A DNA stretch of 52,039 bases, from contig NZ_LR732544.1 of the NCBI RefSeq assembly GCF_902506575.1, positions 4,681,304 through 4,733,342 of the forward strand, given 5' to 3'. Shown in pieces: positions 51,975 to 52,039 of the stretch (position 1 is its first letter; each line of letters begins with the position of its first letter). The position numbers were made by a program, and so were the translations under genes. Origin of the DNA: Streptomyces mexicanus (lineage in GTDB: Bacteria > Actinomycetota > Actinomycetes > Streptomycetales > Streptomycetaceae). The notes under the pieces were generated by a model. It was not told where the DNA came from. It worked only from the letters and a program-made list of their open reading frames with translations, and searched no databases.

Positions 51975-52039
51975 GGCCGCGCCTCCTTTGCGTGCTCCGT
52001 GATGCGCGAGGCATCGGGTGGGTGGGATGGGTTTCTTTT

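Overview
The window is high-GC (about 73%) chromosomal DNA with strong third-position G/C bias, frequent GTG/TTG starts, GTGA/ATGA stop-start overlaps, a mycothiol gene and a BldK-type oligopeptide transporter region. All of this points to a Streptomyces chromosome. It looks like core chromosome. I see no rRNA, tRNA, CRISPR array, insertion sequence or prophage.

Layout. 1-1.2 kb: 3' part of a membrane-anchored GH18-like glycosidase whose N-terminus runs off the window. 1.3-5.2 kb (minus): a type-F (Sdh1-like) succinate dehydrogenase operon, led by a small unknown protein and followed by sdhC, sdhA and sdhB. 5.5-9.9 kb: an LpqW-like lipoprotein and typA/bipA. 10.5-23.2 kb: two complete, paralogous five-gene oligopeptide ABC operons (binding lipoprotein, two permeases, two ATPases) in tandem, separated by a divergent DinB/maleylpyruvate-isomerase-like gene. 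This is the bldK region of Streptomyces, and peptide import here is expected to matter for aerial development. 23.4-27.3 kb: an S9 prolyl oligopeptidase, a 64-residue membrane protein, mshB and a small membrane protein. 27.5-29.9 kb: a VanW/peptidoglycan-binding-type membrane protein broken by a frameshift in G/C homopolymers. 30.0-33.6 kb: an ABC-2 exporter with a DesK/DesR-type two-component system, headed by a perfect palindrome. 33.6-39.6 kb: a GNAT protein, ferredoxin, dapC, two minus-strand envelope genes, and dapE. dapC and dapE together cover two steps of the succinylase route to meso/LL-diaminopimelate. 39.8-44.3 kb: a LOG-family protein, folP2-type DHPS paralogue, DivIVA-like protein, DNA-3-methyladenine glycosylase, enoyl-CoA hydratase/isomerase and DUF3117. 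44.5-47.9 kb: O-methyltransferase, a SigE-type ECF sigma factor with its zinc anti-sigma factor, and tatB. 48.1-52.0 kb: an unknown protein, an Mrp/ApbC ATPase, a DUF1003 protein and a soluble MgtE-N/CBS protein.

From memory of the M. tuberculosis map, much of the order (typA/lpqW, mshB, fdx, dapC, dapE, LOG, folP2, DivIVA-like, tag, DUF3117, O-methyltransferase, sigE, rseA, tatB, mrp, MgtE-N/CBS) parallels Rv1165-Rv1234. The window is therefore an ancient actinobacterial neighbourhood into which Streptomyces-specific blocks have been inserted: the peptide transporters, the ABC/two-component cassette and the envelope genes.

The most interesting non-textbook signals are: two stacked hairpins between the first peptide-binding gene and its permeases; the 26-bp palindrome before the exporter/two-component operon; a TetR-type palindrome before the crotonase gene; a probable ATT start for the O-methyltransferase; a 27-bp minisatellite downstream of the LOG gene; a substrate-loop-degenerate DHPS; and the absence of an htrA gene between the anti-sigma gene and tatB.
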